This document shows positions 1-5,680 of a DNA stretch of 5,818 nucleotides, piece after piece (the stretch's first letter is position 1; each line of letters starts with the position of its first letter). The translations under genes were made by a program, and so were the position numbers. Source of the DNA: Burkholderiales bacterium. GTDB lineage: Bacteria; Pseudomonadota; Gammaproteobacteria; Burkholderiales; CAIKXV01. The DNA is taken from positions 1 through 5,818 of the forward strand of contig JAIENF010000634.1 in assembly GCA_019751575.1 (NCBI GenBank), given 5' to 3'. A model generated the notes under the pieces. That model saw only the letters and a program-made list of their open reading frames with translations, searched no databases and had not been told where the DNA came from.

Positions 1-334
1 CGCGCACGGGGTCGTACGGCAGCTTCGCGTAGAGGAAGGGCGCGAGGGACAGCGGGCCGTTGAAGCTGATCAGCAGGGTGTGGCCATCGGGCGCCGATTG
101 CGCGCCGGCTGCCGTGGCGACGGTGCCGCCGCCCGCCGGGCGATTGTCGATGATCACCGGCTGGCCGGTGTCCTCGCGCAGGCGCTCGCCGATCACCCGC
201 GCCAGCACGTCGAGCGAACTGCCGGGGCCCGCGGCGACCAGGAACCGCAGCGGCCGCGTGGGCCAGTCCTGCGCCATTGCCGGGGTCGGCAGCGCCAGCG
301 CGGCAATCGTCGCGGCAGTCATCGTGAGTCCCAT
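1..334 (-). CDS. Bug-family (TctC-type) tripartite tricarboxylate transporter substrate-binding protein, N-terminal part
   Basis: This is the first 111 codons of a periplasmic solute-binding protein; the C-terminal two thirds or so lie beyond the left edge. Family members capture carboxylates or other small anions in the periplasm, and some deliver them to a TctAB-type membrane pair; the ligand cannot be read from sequence. From the ATG at 334 there is a hydrophobic Ala/Leu-rich signal segment ending in AMA before QDWPTRP, a good signal peptidase I site near residue 21. Family hallmarks follow: RPLRFLVAAGPG (residues 27-38), the SLDVLARVIGERL helix (40-52), DNRPAGGG (63-70), SAPDGHTLL (80-88) and LPYDPV (105-110). 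The start is uncertain. The frame stays open upstream, with a GTG at 346 and a CTG at 361 that would add the positively charged n-region (RGK) missing from the ATG form, and none has a clear ribosome binding site. The gene lies on the same strand as argF, about 100 bases behind it, but has no evident link to arginine synthesis. Confidence 0.88.
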   Translation of the reverse strand, partial: MGLTMTAATIAALALPTPAMAQDWPTRPLRFLVAAGPGSSLDVLARVIGERLREDTGQPVIIDNRPAGGGTVATAAGAQSAPDGHTLLISFNGPLSLAPFLYAKLPYDPVR

Positions 335-389
335 TGCAAGCGGCACGGCCTTGCCGCGCAGGTCGCCTGCGGGCCGGCAGCAAATCGTC

Positions 390-434
390 TCTGACCCGGA
401 TTTCGCGAAAATGGGGTCTGACCCCAATTCCGGG
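390..434. repeat. REP-like palindromic element between argF and the binding-protein gene
   Basis: This intergenic block is built of nested symmetric pieces. GGGGTCTGACCCC (413-425) is a perfect palindrome around one central base. TTTCGCGAAA (401-410) is a perfect 10-base palindrome. CCCGGA at 395-400 and TCCGGG at 429-434 form an outer inverted repeat enclosing both. TCTGACCC occurs twice in direct orientation (390-397 and 417-424). From memory, GGGGTCTGACCCC motifs with nearby TTTCGCGAAA-like sequence are common dispersed repeats in GC-rich beta- and gammaproteobacteria, often linked to REP-associated tyrosine transposases; I could not verify this. On the minus strand the GGGGT-CAG-ACCCC hairpin is followed by ATTTTC, so it could act as a weak terminator behind argF. 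No transposase gene is in the window. Confidence 0.6.
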
Positions 435-438
435 GTGT

Positions 439-1362
439 TCACGGCGTGACGCGGCCCAGGAGGAGGAACTCGAGCAGGGCTTTCTGGACGTGCATGCGGT
501 TCTCGGCTTCGTCCCAGACGACGCTCTGCGGGCCGTCGATCACGTCGGCGGTGACTTCCTCGCCGCGATGGGCGGGCAGGCAGTGCATGAACAGGGCCTC
601 GGGCTTGGCGGCGCGCATCATCTCGGCGTCGACGCACCAGTCTTCGAATGCCTTCATGCGCTGGGCGTTCTCGGCCTCGAAGCCCATGCTGGTCCAGACA
701 TCGGTGGTGATCAGGTCGGCGCCGCGGGCGGCGTCCATCGGGTCGGCGAACTGTTCGAAGTGGGTGGTGTCGTAGATGCCGGCGCGTTCGGGCTCGACTT
801 CGTAGCCGGGCGGGGTCGACACGTGCACGTTGAAGTCGAGTACGGTGGCGGCCTGCAGCCAGGTGTTGCAGACGTTGTTCGAGTCGCCGATCCAGGCGAC
901 GGTCTTGCCCTGGATCGGGCCGCGATGCTCGATGAAGGTGAAGATGTCGCCGAGGATCTGGCAGGGGTGGTACTCGTTGGTGAGGCCGTTGATCACGGGC
1001 ACCCGCGAGACCTTGGCGAAGCGCTCGACGATGTCCTGTCCGAAGGTGCGGATCATCACGATGTCGACCATTCGCGACACTACCTGTGCCATGTCCTCCA
1101 CCGGCTCGCCGCGGCCAAGCTGGGTGTCGCGCGTGTTCAGGTAGATCGCGGCTCCACCGAGCTGGTGCATGCCGGCCTCGAACGACAGCCGGGTGCGGGT
1201 GCTGGCCTTCTCGAAGATCATCGCCAGCGTGCGGTCCTCGAGCGGCCAGTAGCGCCGGTAGGACTTGAATTCGCCCTTGATCCAGGCCGCGCGTGCGAAC
1301 ACGTGTTCGTATTCCTCGCGGCTGAAGTCGAGGAACGTGAGGTAATGCCTGGGCGGGATCAT
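439..1362 (-). CDS. argF: Ornithine carbamoyltransferase (anabolic), ArgF
   Basis: This 307-residue cytoplasmic enzyme transfers the carbamoyl group of carbamoyl phosphate to L-ornithine, giving citrulline, the sixth step of arginine synthesis. Family motifs are intact and in order: the carbamoyl-phosphate loop STRTR (residues 54-58), HPCQ (132-135), the nucleotide-binding-like turn GDSNN (159-163), the ornithine-side DVWTSMG (221-227) and HCLPAHRG (260-267) with its conserved Cys261. Length is normal for the family and no key residue is missing. The frame stays open upstream into argD, but MIPPRHYLTFLDFS matches the usual N-terminus and begins after the argD stop, so I choose the ATG at 1362. 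It starts 26 bases after argD ends with only a weak ribosome binding site, which suggests translation coupled to argD in one transcript. The sequence resembles the biosynthetic rather than the catabolic (ArcB) type, and no arc genes are nearby. Confidence 0.96.
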   Translation of the reverse strand: MIPPRHYLTFLDFSREEYEHVFARAAWIKGEFKSYRRYWPLEDRTLAMIFEKASTRTRLSFEAGMHQLGGAAIYLNTRDTQLGRGEPVEDMAQVVSRMVDIVMIRTFGQDIVERFAKVSRVPVINGLTNEYHPCQILGDIFTFIEHRGPIQGKTVAWIGDSNNVCNTWLQAATVLDFNVHVSTPPGYEVEPERAGIYDTTHFEQFADPMDAARGADLITTDVWTSMGFEAENAQRMKAFEDWCVDAEMMRAAKPEALFMHCLPAHRGEEVTADVIDGPQSVVWDEAENRMHVQKALLEFLLLGRVTP

Positions 1363-1388
1363 GTCGGTGGCTGTGCCTGGCTGCGCCG

Positions 1389-2564
1389 TCACCGCGCCAG
1401 GAAGTTTCGGATCAGCGGCGACAGCATCGACACGATCTGGTCGGCCTGCGCATCGGAGATGACCAGTGGGGGCAGCATGCGCACGATGTTGTCGTAGGTG
1501 ACGTTGATCAGCAGGCCGGCTTCCAGCGCCTGTCCGACCAGCTCGTTGCACGGACGGTCGAGTTCGATGCCGAGCATCAGGCCGGCGCCGCGGACCTCGG
1601 TGACGCCCGACACGCCGGCGAGTTCCTGGCGGAAGCCGGCCACCATGCGCTCGCCGAGCACCCGGGCGCGGTCGAGCAGGCCTTCTTCCTCGATGACCTG
1701 CAGCGTGGTGAGCGCGGTGCGGCAGATCAGTGCGCCGCCGCCGAACGTGGTGCCGTGGTGGCCGGGGCCGAACACGCTGGCTGCGGCGCCGCGCGCCACG
1801 CAGGCACCGATCGGCATGCCGTTGGCGAGGCCCTTGGCCAGCGTCAGCACGTCGGGCAGCAGGTCGGTGTGCTGGTAGGCGAACCACTTGCCGGTGCGGC
1901 CCATGCCGCTCTGCACTTCATCGAGCATGAACAGCCACTGCTTGCGGTCGCACAGCTCGCGCAGGTGGGCGAGGTAGGTCTTTTCGGGGATCTGGATGCC
2001 GCCTTCGCCCTGCACCGGCTCGACCAGCACCGCGACGATGTTCGCGTTGTTCTCGGCGACCCGGTTCACCGCCTCGAGGTCGTTGAACGGCACGCGCGCG
2101 AAGCCGCCGAGCAGCGGCTCGAAGCCGGCCTGCGCCTTGCGGTTGCCGGTGGCCGACAGGGTGGCGATGGTGCGGCCATGCCAGGAACGGTCCATCACGA
2201 CGATGGTCGGCAGTTCGACACCGCGCTGGTGGCCGTACAGGCGGGCGAGCTTGATCGCGGTCTCGTTGGCTTCGGCGCCGGAGCAGTTGAAGAACGCGTT
2301 GTCCATGCCGGACAGCTGCGCCAGCTTCTCGCCGAGCTGCTCCTGCTCGATGATCCGGTAGATGTTCGAGGTGTGGATCACCTTCGCGGCCTGGTCGGCG
2401 ATCGCCGCGACCAGCTTCGGGTGCGCATGGCCCAGGCCGTTGACGGCGATGCCGGCGAGCGCGTCGAGGTATCGCTTGCCCGATTCGTCCCACAGCCATG
2501 CGCCTTCGCCGCGCACGAATGCGACCGGCAGTCGCTTGTAGGTGTTCATCAGGTGAGCGGACAT
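1389..2564 (-). CDS. argD: Acetylornithine aminotransferase, ArgD
   Basis: This 391-residue class III PLP-dependent aminotransferase interconverts N-acetylglutamate semialdehyde and N-acetylornithine with glutamate as amino donor, the fourth step of arginine synthesis. ArgD enzymes often also act in lysine synthesis as DapC. Visible features are SGAEANE (residues 95-101), which contacts the cofactor phosphate; WHGRT (128-132); LDEVQSGMGRTG (214-225) with the cofactor-binding Asp215; TLAKG (241-245) with Schiff-base Lys244; and the inter-subunit GTTFGG (271-276). The residues after GTTFGG read GAL where many relatives have NPL, a small deviation. The frame is open for 44 more codons upstream, but GGAGGG at 2569-2574 is placed for the ATG at 2564, and MNTYKRLPVAF, where conserved sequence begins, starts just inside it. 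It is the first gene of the argD-argF unit. Pairing with argF makes ArgD more likely than a catabolic succinylornithine or GABA aminotransferase. Confidence 0.95.
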   Translation of the reverse strand: MSAHLMNTYKRLPVAFVRGEGAWLWDESGKRYLDALAGIAVNGLGHAHPKLVAAIADQAAKVIHTSNIYRIIEQEQLGEKLAQLSGMDNAFFNCSGAEANETAIKLARLYGHQRGVELPTIVVMDRSWHGRTIATLSATGNRKAQAGFEPLLGGFARVPFNDLEAVNRVAENNANIVAVLVEPVQGEGGIQIPEKTYLAHLRELCDRKQWLFMLDEVQSGMGRTGKWFAYQHTDLLPDVLTLAKGLANGMPIGACVARGAAASVFGPGHHGTTFGGGALICRTALTTLQVIEEEGLLDRARVLGERMVAGFRQELAGVSGVTEVRGAGLMLGIELDRPCNELVGQALEAGLLINVTYDNIVRMLPPLVISDAQADQIVSMLSPLIRNFLAR

Positions 2565-2568
2565 CGGG

Positions 2569-2574
2569 CCCTCC
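2569..2574 (-). promoter_or_regulatory. Shine-Dalgarno site of argD
   Basis: GGAGGG on the minus strand ends four bases before the ATG at 2564. It is the only strong ribosome binding site near the conserved N-terminus. It argues against the longer in-frame extension upstream, and against the internal ATG at 2549, which would lie 19 bases away. Confidence 0.75.
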
Positions 2575-2687
2575 GGGGGCTGTGGGCAGATACGGACAGG
2601 GAGACGGTGCCGCACGGGGAGCGTGGCGCCGTCGATGGCGTGTGACCCGCTCTTGACGCGCGGGCGGGCCTTGCTGGGCGGACTCGC

Positions 2688-2715
2688 AAAAGACAACGGC
2701 GGCTGCTGCCGCCGT
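2688..2715 (-). terminator. Rho-independent terminator upstream of argD
   Basis: Read on the minus strand, ACGGCGGC (2715-2708), loop AGCA and GCCGCCGT (2703-2696) form a perfect 8-base-pair, mostly GC stem. It is followed at once by TGTCTTTT (2695-2688). The T-tract is on this strand only; the plus strand has no T-run after the stem. It lies about 196 bases after the rpsT stop and about 120 bases before the argD start. It could end the rpsT transcript, end a short RNA started at 2770-2742, or act as an attenuator in the argD leader. Confidence 0.75.
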
Positions 2716-2741
2716 GCTCATCGGTCGCGAGACCGGTACGA

Positions 2742-2770
2742 ATTTTGATCCTGCCAGCCGTCGACTGCAA
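2742..2770 (-). promoter_or_regulatory. Possible sigma-70 promoter in the argD leader
   Basis: Minus-strand TTGCAG (2770-2765) and CAAAAT (2747-2742) are separated by exactly 17 bases. The -10 matches TATAAT at four of six positions, but the -35 matches only the TTG of TTGACA. Transcription would begin near 2735 and reach the terminator after roughly 45 bases. It is an AT-rich spot in a GC-rich region, which supports the call, but the match could be chance. Confidence 0.35.
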
Positions 2771-2864
2771 GCGACGGAAGGAAGAAGCCTGCTGCTGCCG
2801 GGAGAACCGTCGGTCACGGCTGCTACACTCGCAGGCGTGTACTACGTTCCTCTACTGCCGGCTG

Positions 2865-2893
2865 CCCGGACGCACCACAAGCACGTGTCCGGG
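2865..2893 (-). terminator. Hairpin just after rpsT, possible 3' end or stability structure
   Basis: CCCGGAC (2865-2871) and GTCCGGG (2887-2893) are a perfect 7-base inverted repeat around a 15-base loop, starting about 18 bases after the rpsT stop. No T-run follows on the minus strand, so it is not a canonical intrinsic terminator. It may protect the 3' end of the rpsT mRNA or cause pausing before the stronger terminator at 2715-2688. Confidence 0.35.
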
Positions 2894-2911
2894 GTCTTCG
2901 TCCACGATCGG

Positions 2912-3175
2912 TCAGGCGATCGCCTTGACGGCAGCCGACAGGCGGCTCTTGTGGCGGGCGGCCTTGTTCTTGTGGACGATGCCCTTGTCGGCGATGCGAT
3001 CGATCACCGAGACGCTGGTGTTGAAGGCAGCCTGGGCGTCGGCCTTGTTGCCGGCGGCGATCGCGGTGCGGACTTTCTTGATCGCGGTACGCAGCGCCGA
3101 GCGCAGGGTGGTGTTGTGGGCGCGCTGGGCGTCGGCCTGGCGTGCACGTTTGCGGGCTTGAGCGGAATTGGCCAC
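2912..3175 (-). CDS. rpsT: 30S ribosomal protein S20
   Basis: This 87-residue small, very basic protein binds 16S rRNA early in 30S subunit assembly. The N-terminus [12 protein letters not shown] is the classic S20 opening (most relatives read ANSAQARKR or ANIKSAKKR after the initiator). It is followed by long helical stretches rich in Arg, Lys and Ala, the segment [23 protein letters not shown] (residues 57-79, typical of bacterial S20), and a short tail. Length fits the family's usual 86-88. The initiator is GTG at 3175, because ANSAQ must directly follow it and there is no ATG there; the frame runs open upstream but encodes nothing S20-like. The ribosome binding site is weak (GAGA about 8 bases upstream). 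In E. coli rpsT also uses a non-AUG start (UUG) and S20 represses its own translation, so similar control is plausible here. It is transcribed divergently from murJ. Confidence 0.97.
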   Translation of the reverse strand: MANSAQARKRARQADAQRAHNTTLRSALRTAIKKVRTAIAAGNKADAQAAFNTSVSVIDRIADKGIVHKNKAARHKSRLSAAVKAIA

Positions 3176-3230
3176 GGCGGGTCTCAGTTGGTGATGCAAT
3201 TGGACGCTCGCGGCAAAGGTCGCGGGCTCG

Positions 3231-3275
3231 GACGTTCGGGGTACGGACGTTCTGGGTACAGACGTTCGGGGTGCA
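3231..3275. repeat. Three tandem 15-base repeats in the rpsT leader / murJ upstream region
   Basis: Units begin at 3231, 3246 and 3261: GACGTTCGGGGTACG, GACGTTCTGGGTACA and GACGTTCGGGGTGCA. The first ten bases are identical except for one G-to-T change in the middle unit, and the last bases drift. The array lies inside the predicted 5' untranslated part of the rpsT mRNA, just downstream of its start site, and also upstream of murJ. It could be a polymorphic tandem repeat, a multi-copy protein binding site, or an RNA element in the S20 leader. Confidence 0.85.
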
Positions 3276-3289
3276 GCGAAAAGCCTTGG

Positions 3290-3318
3290 ATAGTACTGCG
3301 GACCGCGCCGGATTTCAA
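3290..3318 (-). promoter_or_regulatory. Sigma-70-type promoter of rpsT
   Basis: Minus-strand TTGAAA (3318-3313), a 17-base spacer and TACTAT (3295-3290) match the consensus at five of six and four of six positions. This is the best promoter in the window. Transcription would start near 3283, giving a leader of about 108 bases before the GTG of rpsT. The -35 hexamer lies only two bases from the murJ ribosome binding site on the other strand, so polymerase bound here would cover the murJ translation start region. Confidence 0.7.
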
Positions 3319-3320
3319 CC

Positions 3321-3325
3321 GGGAG
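3321..3325 (+). promoter_or_regulatory. Shine-Dalgarno site of murJ
   Basis: GGGAG lies eight bases before the ATG at 3334. It supports that start over the longer open frame that continues upstream through the rpsT leader. Confidence 0.7.
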
Positions 3326-3333
3326 CCGCGCCG

Positions 3334-4872
3334 ATGAACCTGCTGCGCGCATTTGGCGCTGTCAGCAGCATGACGCTCGTTTCCCGGATCCTGGGCTTCG
3401 TCCGCGACCTGCTGATCGCCCGGATGTTCGGTGCCGGCGCGGCGACCGACGCGTTCTTCGTCGCCTTCAAGCTGCCGAACCTTTTGCGCAGGATCTTCGC
3501 CGAGGGCGCGTTCTCGCAGGCCTTCGTGCCGATCCTGGCCGAGTACCGCAATCGTCGCGGGGAGGCGGAAACCCGGCACCTGGTCGACCATGTGGCCGGC
3601 ACCCTGGCGGTCGCGCTGATCGTCGTGACGGCGCTGGGCATCATCGCCGCGCCGGCGATCGTCTGGCTCTCGGCGCCCGGCTTCACGGCGAACCCGGACA
3701 AGTTCGCGCTCACCGTCGACCTGCTGCGCATCACCTTCCCGTACATCCTGTTCATTTCCCTGACGGCGCTCGGTGCCGGCATCCTGAACACCTACAGCCG
3801 GTTTTCGATCCCGGCGTTCGCGCCGGCGCTGCTCAATCTCTCGTTCATCGCGTTCGCCCTCTGGTTCGCGCCGATGTTCGATCCGCCGGTGAAGGCACTG
3901 GCCTGGGCGGTGTTCTTCGGCGGCCTGCTGCAACTCGCGTTCCTGATGCCGTTCCTGAGCCGGCTGCGCATGTTGCCGCGGCCACGCTGGGGCGGCCGCG
4001 ACGAGGGCGTGCGCCGGGTGCTGCGGCAGATGGGCCCGGCCGTGTTCGGCGTGTCCGTGGCCCAGGTCAGCCTGCTGATCAACACCATCTTCGCGTCCTT
4101 CCTGGTCAGTGGCAGCGTGTCCTGGCTCTACTATGCCGACCGGCTGATGGAGTTCCCGACCGGCCTGCTCGGCGTCGCCCTGGGCACCATCCTGCTGCCC
4201 AGCCTCGCGCGCAGCCATGCCGACCGCACCGCCGACGAGTACAGCCGCCTGCTCGACTGGGGCCTGCGCATCACGCTGATGCTCGCCGCGCCGGCCGCGG
4301 TCGCGCTGGCGATGCTGTCGATGCCGCTGGTCGCCACGCTGTTCCACCACGGCGCGTTCAGCGCGCATGATGTCGCGATGACCCGCGCCGCACTCACCGC
4401 CTACAGCGTCGGACTCATCGGATTGATCGCGGTGAAGGTGCTCGCCCCCGGCTTCTATGCCCGGCAGGACGTGCGCACGCCGGTGAAGATCGCACTGGTC
4501 ACGCTGGCTGCGACGCAGGCGATGAACCTCTTGTTCGTCCAGCCCTTCGCCCATGCCGGCCTTGCGCTTGCGATCGGGCTCGGTGCCTGCCTGAACGCAT
4601 GGCTGCTGCTGCGCGGCCTGCGCCGGATCGGGGCCTACCAGCCGCAGCCGGGATGGGCGATGTTCGGGCTGAAGATCCTCGCCGCGCTGGGCCTGATGGG
4701 TGGCGCCCTGTGGTGGGCGGCCGGGCCCGAGGAGCAGTGGCTGGCCTGGCAGGGCCTTGAGCGTGCGCTGCGCCTGGGCGTGGTCTGTGCGGTCGGTGCC
4801 TGCGTCTACTTCGCCGCGCTGGCTCTGTTCGGATTCAGGCTGAAGGACTTCTCGCGCCGCGTCACCGGCTGA
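3334..4872 (+). CDS. murJ: Lipid II flippase MurJ (MviN)
   Basis: This 512-residue inner-membrane protein of the MOP superfamily flips lipid II from the cytoplasmic to the periplasmic leaflet for peptidoglycan synthesis. The sequence is a run of hydrophobic segments consistent with the 14 membrane helices of the family. The opening SRILGFVRD (residues 17-25), the [23 protein letters not shown] stretch (31-53) and [12 protein letters not shown] (55-66) are family signatures. Residues shown to matter in E. coli MurJ are present at the same numbers: Arg18, Arg24, Asp39, Arg52, Arg270 and Glu273, the last two in ADRLMEFP. The protein is full length and nothing looks damaged. The ATG at 3334 is chosen because [18 protein letters not shown] matches the family N-terminus and a ribosome binding site precedes it. 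It diverges from rpsT and converges on the olsB-like gene with 10 bases between stops. No clear murJ promoter of its own is visible. Confidence 0.97.
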   Translation: MNLLRAFGAVSSMTLVSRILGFVRDLLIARMFGAGAATDAFFVAFKLPNLLRRIFAEGAFSQAFVPILAEYRNRRGEAETRHLVDHVAGTLAVALIVVTALGIIAAPAIVWLSAPGFTANPDKFALTVDLLRITFPYILFISLTALGAGILNTYSRFSIPAFAPALLNLSFIAFALWFAPMFDPPVKALAWAVFFGGLLQLAFLMPFLSRLRMLPRPRWGGRDEGVRRVLRQMGPAVFGVSVAQVSLLINTIFASFLVSGSVSWLYYADRLMEFPTGLLGVALGTILLPSLARSHADRTADEYSRLLDWGLRITLMLAAPAAVALAMLSMPLVATLFHHGAFSAHDVAMTRAALTAYSVGLIGLIAVKVLAPGFYARQDVRTPVKIALVTLAATQAMNLLFVQPFAHAGLALAIGLGACLNAWLLLRGLRRIGAYQPQPGWAMFGLKILAALGLMGGALWWAAGPEEQWLAWQGLERALRLGVVCAVGACVYFAALALFGFRLKDFSRRVTG

Positions 4873-4882
4873 GGCGTGCGGC

Positions 4883-5680
4883 TCAGTGGCCGATGAACCG
4901 CGCGCGATAGGCGGAGGGGAGATCGGACAGTGCCAGCATCATCGGGAGGTCGGCCACGCCGAAGTCCGGGTCGTGCGCGGGCGCACCGAGCACCTTGCCG
5001 CCGCAGCGCAGGTAGCCCTTGATCAGCGCCGGTGGCTCGGCCGTCGTCCGGACGTCCAGGTCGTCCACGGCCAGTGGCCTGCGCGGCAGCACCCGCAGGT
5101 GCGGATCGCACAGGTGGGTGGTCCGCAGCGCCTGCCACAGGCCCGCCGCCTGCAGGCCGCCGTCGTGCATCGGTATGCTGGCGCAGCCGATCATGTAGTC
5201 GAGGCCCGAGCGCTCCATGAACTCGCCCAGTGCGCTCCAGAGCAGCAGCATCACGCTGCCGCGGCGCCACTCCGGTGCCGTGCAGGAGCGTCCGAGTTCG
5301 GCCATCCGCGGACGCAGCGCATCGAGCCTCCGGATGTCGAACTCGCTCTCGGTGTACAGGCCGCCGGTGCGTCGAGCGCCTGCCGGGGTGAGCACGCGGT
5401 AGGTGCCCACCACCTGTGCCGGCGTGTCGCCCGAGGCGGGGGTGCGGACCAGCAGGTGTTCGCAGGCGTCGTCGAAGCGGTCGACGTCCAGCCCGGGTGG
5501 CGTGCCGGGCGGAACATCGATCTTCGCGCCCATCTCCTCGACGAACACCCGGTAGCGCAACCGTTGCGCGAGATGGACGTCGTCCTGGTGGCTGGCCCAG
5601 GCGATTTCCAATGCCGGGGGACGTTGCCGCGCTGCAGGCGCATCGGCGCGGAGGGTCGGGGAGGCAGCGGTCGCGAGCAT
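4883..5680 (-). CDS. olsB: OlsB-type L-ornithine N(alpha)-acyltransferase (GNAT-like, Acetyltransf_5 family)
   Basis: This 265-residue protein is predicted to transfer a 3-hydroxyacyl chain from acyl carrier protein to the alpha-amino group of ornithine, giving lyso-ornithine lipid at the cytoplasmic face of the membrane. After about 25 variable Ala/Pro-rich residues come LAQRLRYRVFVEEMG (38-51), DVDRFDDACEHLLV (65-78), VVGTYRVL (90-97), ESEFDIRRL (111-119), ELGRSC (128-133), MLLLWSALGEF (144-154), GCAS (165-168) and PALIKGYLRCGGKVLG (217-232), then DPDFGVADL. These run in the order expected for OlsB. The fold is related to LuxI-type synthases, so another acyl-ACP-dependent N-acyltransferase remains possible. 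The ATG at 5680 is the only ATG before the conserved core and has no strong ribosome binding site. OlsA, the second acyltransferase of the pathway, is not adjacent, because murJ occupies the downstream side. Confidence 0.83.
   Translation of the reverse strand: MLATAASPTLRADAPAARQRPPALEIAWASHQDDVHLAQRLRYRVFVEEMGAKIDVPPGTPPGLDVDRFDDACEHLLVRTPASGDTPAQVVGTYRVLTPAGARRTGGLYTESEFDIRRLDALRPRMAELGRSCTAPEWRRGSVMLLLWSALGEFMERSGLDYMIGCASIPMHDGGLQAAGLWQALRTTHLCDPHLRVLPRRPLAVDDLDVRTTAEPPALIKGYLRCGGKVLGAPAHDPDFGVADLPMMLALSDLPSAYRARFIGH

Larger units (their letters stand above)
2565..2911. other. Intergenic region between rpsT and argD (347 bases)
   Basis: I see no convincing protein gene here. Reading frames that cross it are low-complexity Arg/Pro/Ala translations continuing out of frame into argD. 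On the minus strand, in transcription order, it holds a hairpin about 18 bases after the rpsT stop (2893-2865), a weak promoter-like pair (2770-2742), a short stem CGGTC-TCGC-GACCG (2735-2722), an intrinsic terminator (2715-2688), about 110 bases without recognisable signals, and then the argD ribosome binding site. I found no clear promoter between the terminator and argD and no recognisable ArgR operator. The argD mRNA may therefore start upstream and read through the terminator, or start at a promoter I cannot recognise. Confidence 0.6.

Noticed and set aside
334..1497. Long plus-strand open frame of 387 codons across argF.
   Set aside because: It is antisense to an intact, motif-complete argF, has low-complexity His/Asp/Val/Gly composition and matches no family I recognise.
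1755..2645. Plus-strand open frame of 296 codons across argD.
   Set aside because: It is antisense to argD; long antisense frames are common in GC-rich genes with strong third-position GC.
2564..2721. An ATG at 2721 begins a minus-strand frame with seven Arg in 15 residues (residues 22-36), suggesting an arginine leader peptide for argD attenuation.
   Set aside because: The Arg codons come after the terminator rather than before it, the frame has no early stop and runs far into argD, it lacks a ribosome binding site of its own, and Arg-rich translations are expected in GC-rich out-of-frame DNA.
3142..3333. In-frame extension of murJ by 64 codons upstream.
   Set aside because: The extension translates the rpsT start and tandem repeat region, has no hydrophobic or conserved character, and a ribosome binding site sits at the ATG at 3334.
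3184..4554. Minus-strand open frame of 456 codons across murJ.
   Set aside because: Its composition is extreme (Arg, Gln, Glu, His, Asp) and it mirrors the membrane-protein coding of murJ, whose functional residues are all present on the other strand.
4869..4886. Inverted repeat CTGAG/CTCAG between the convergent murJ and olsB stops, as a bidirectional terminator.
   Set aside because: The symmetry comes largely from two TGA stops facing each other; the stem is five pairs and there is no T-run on either strand.
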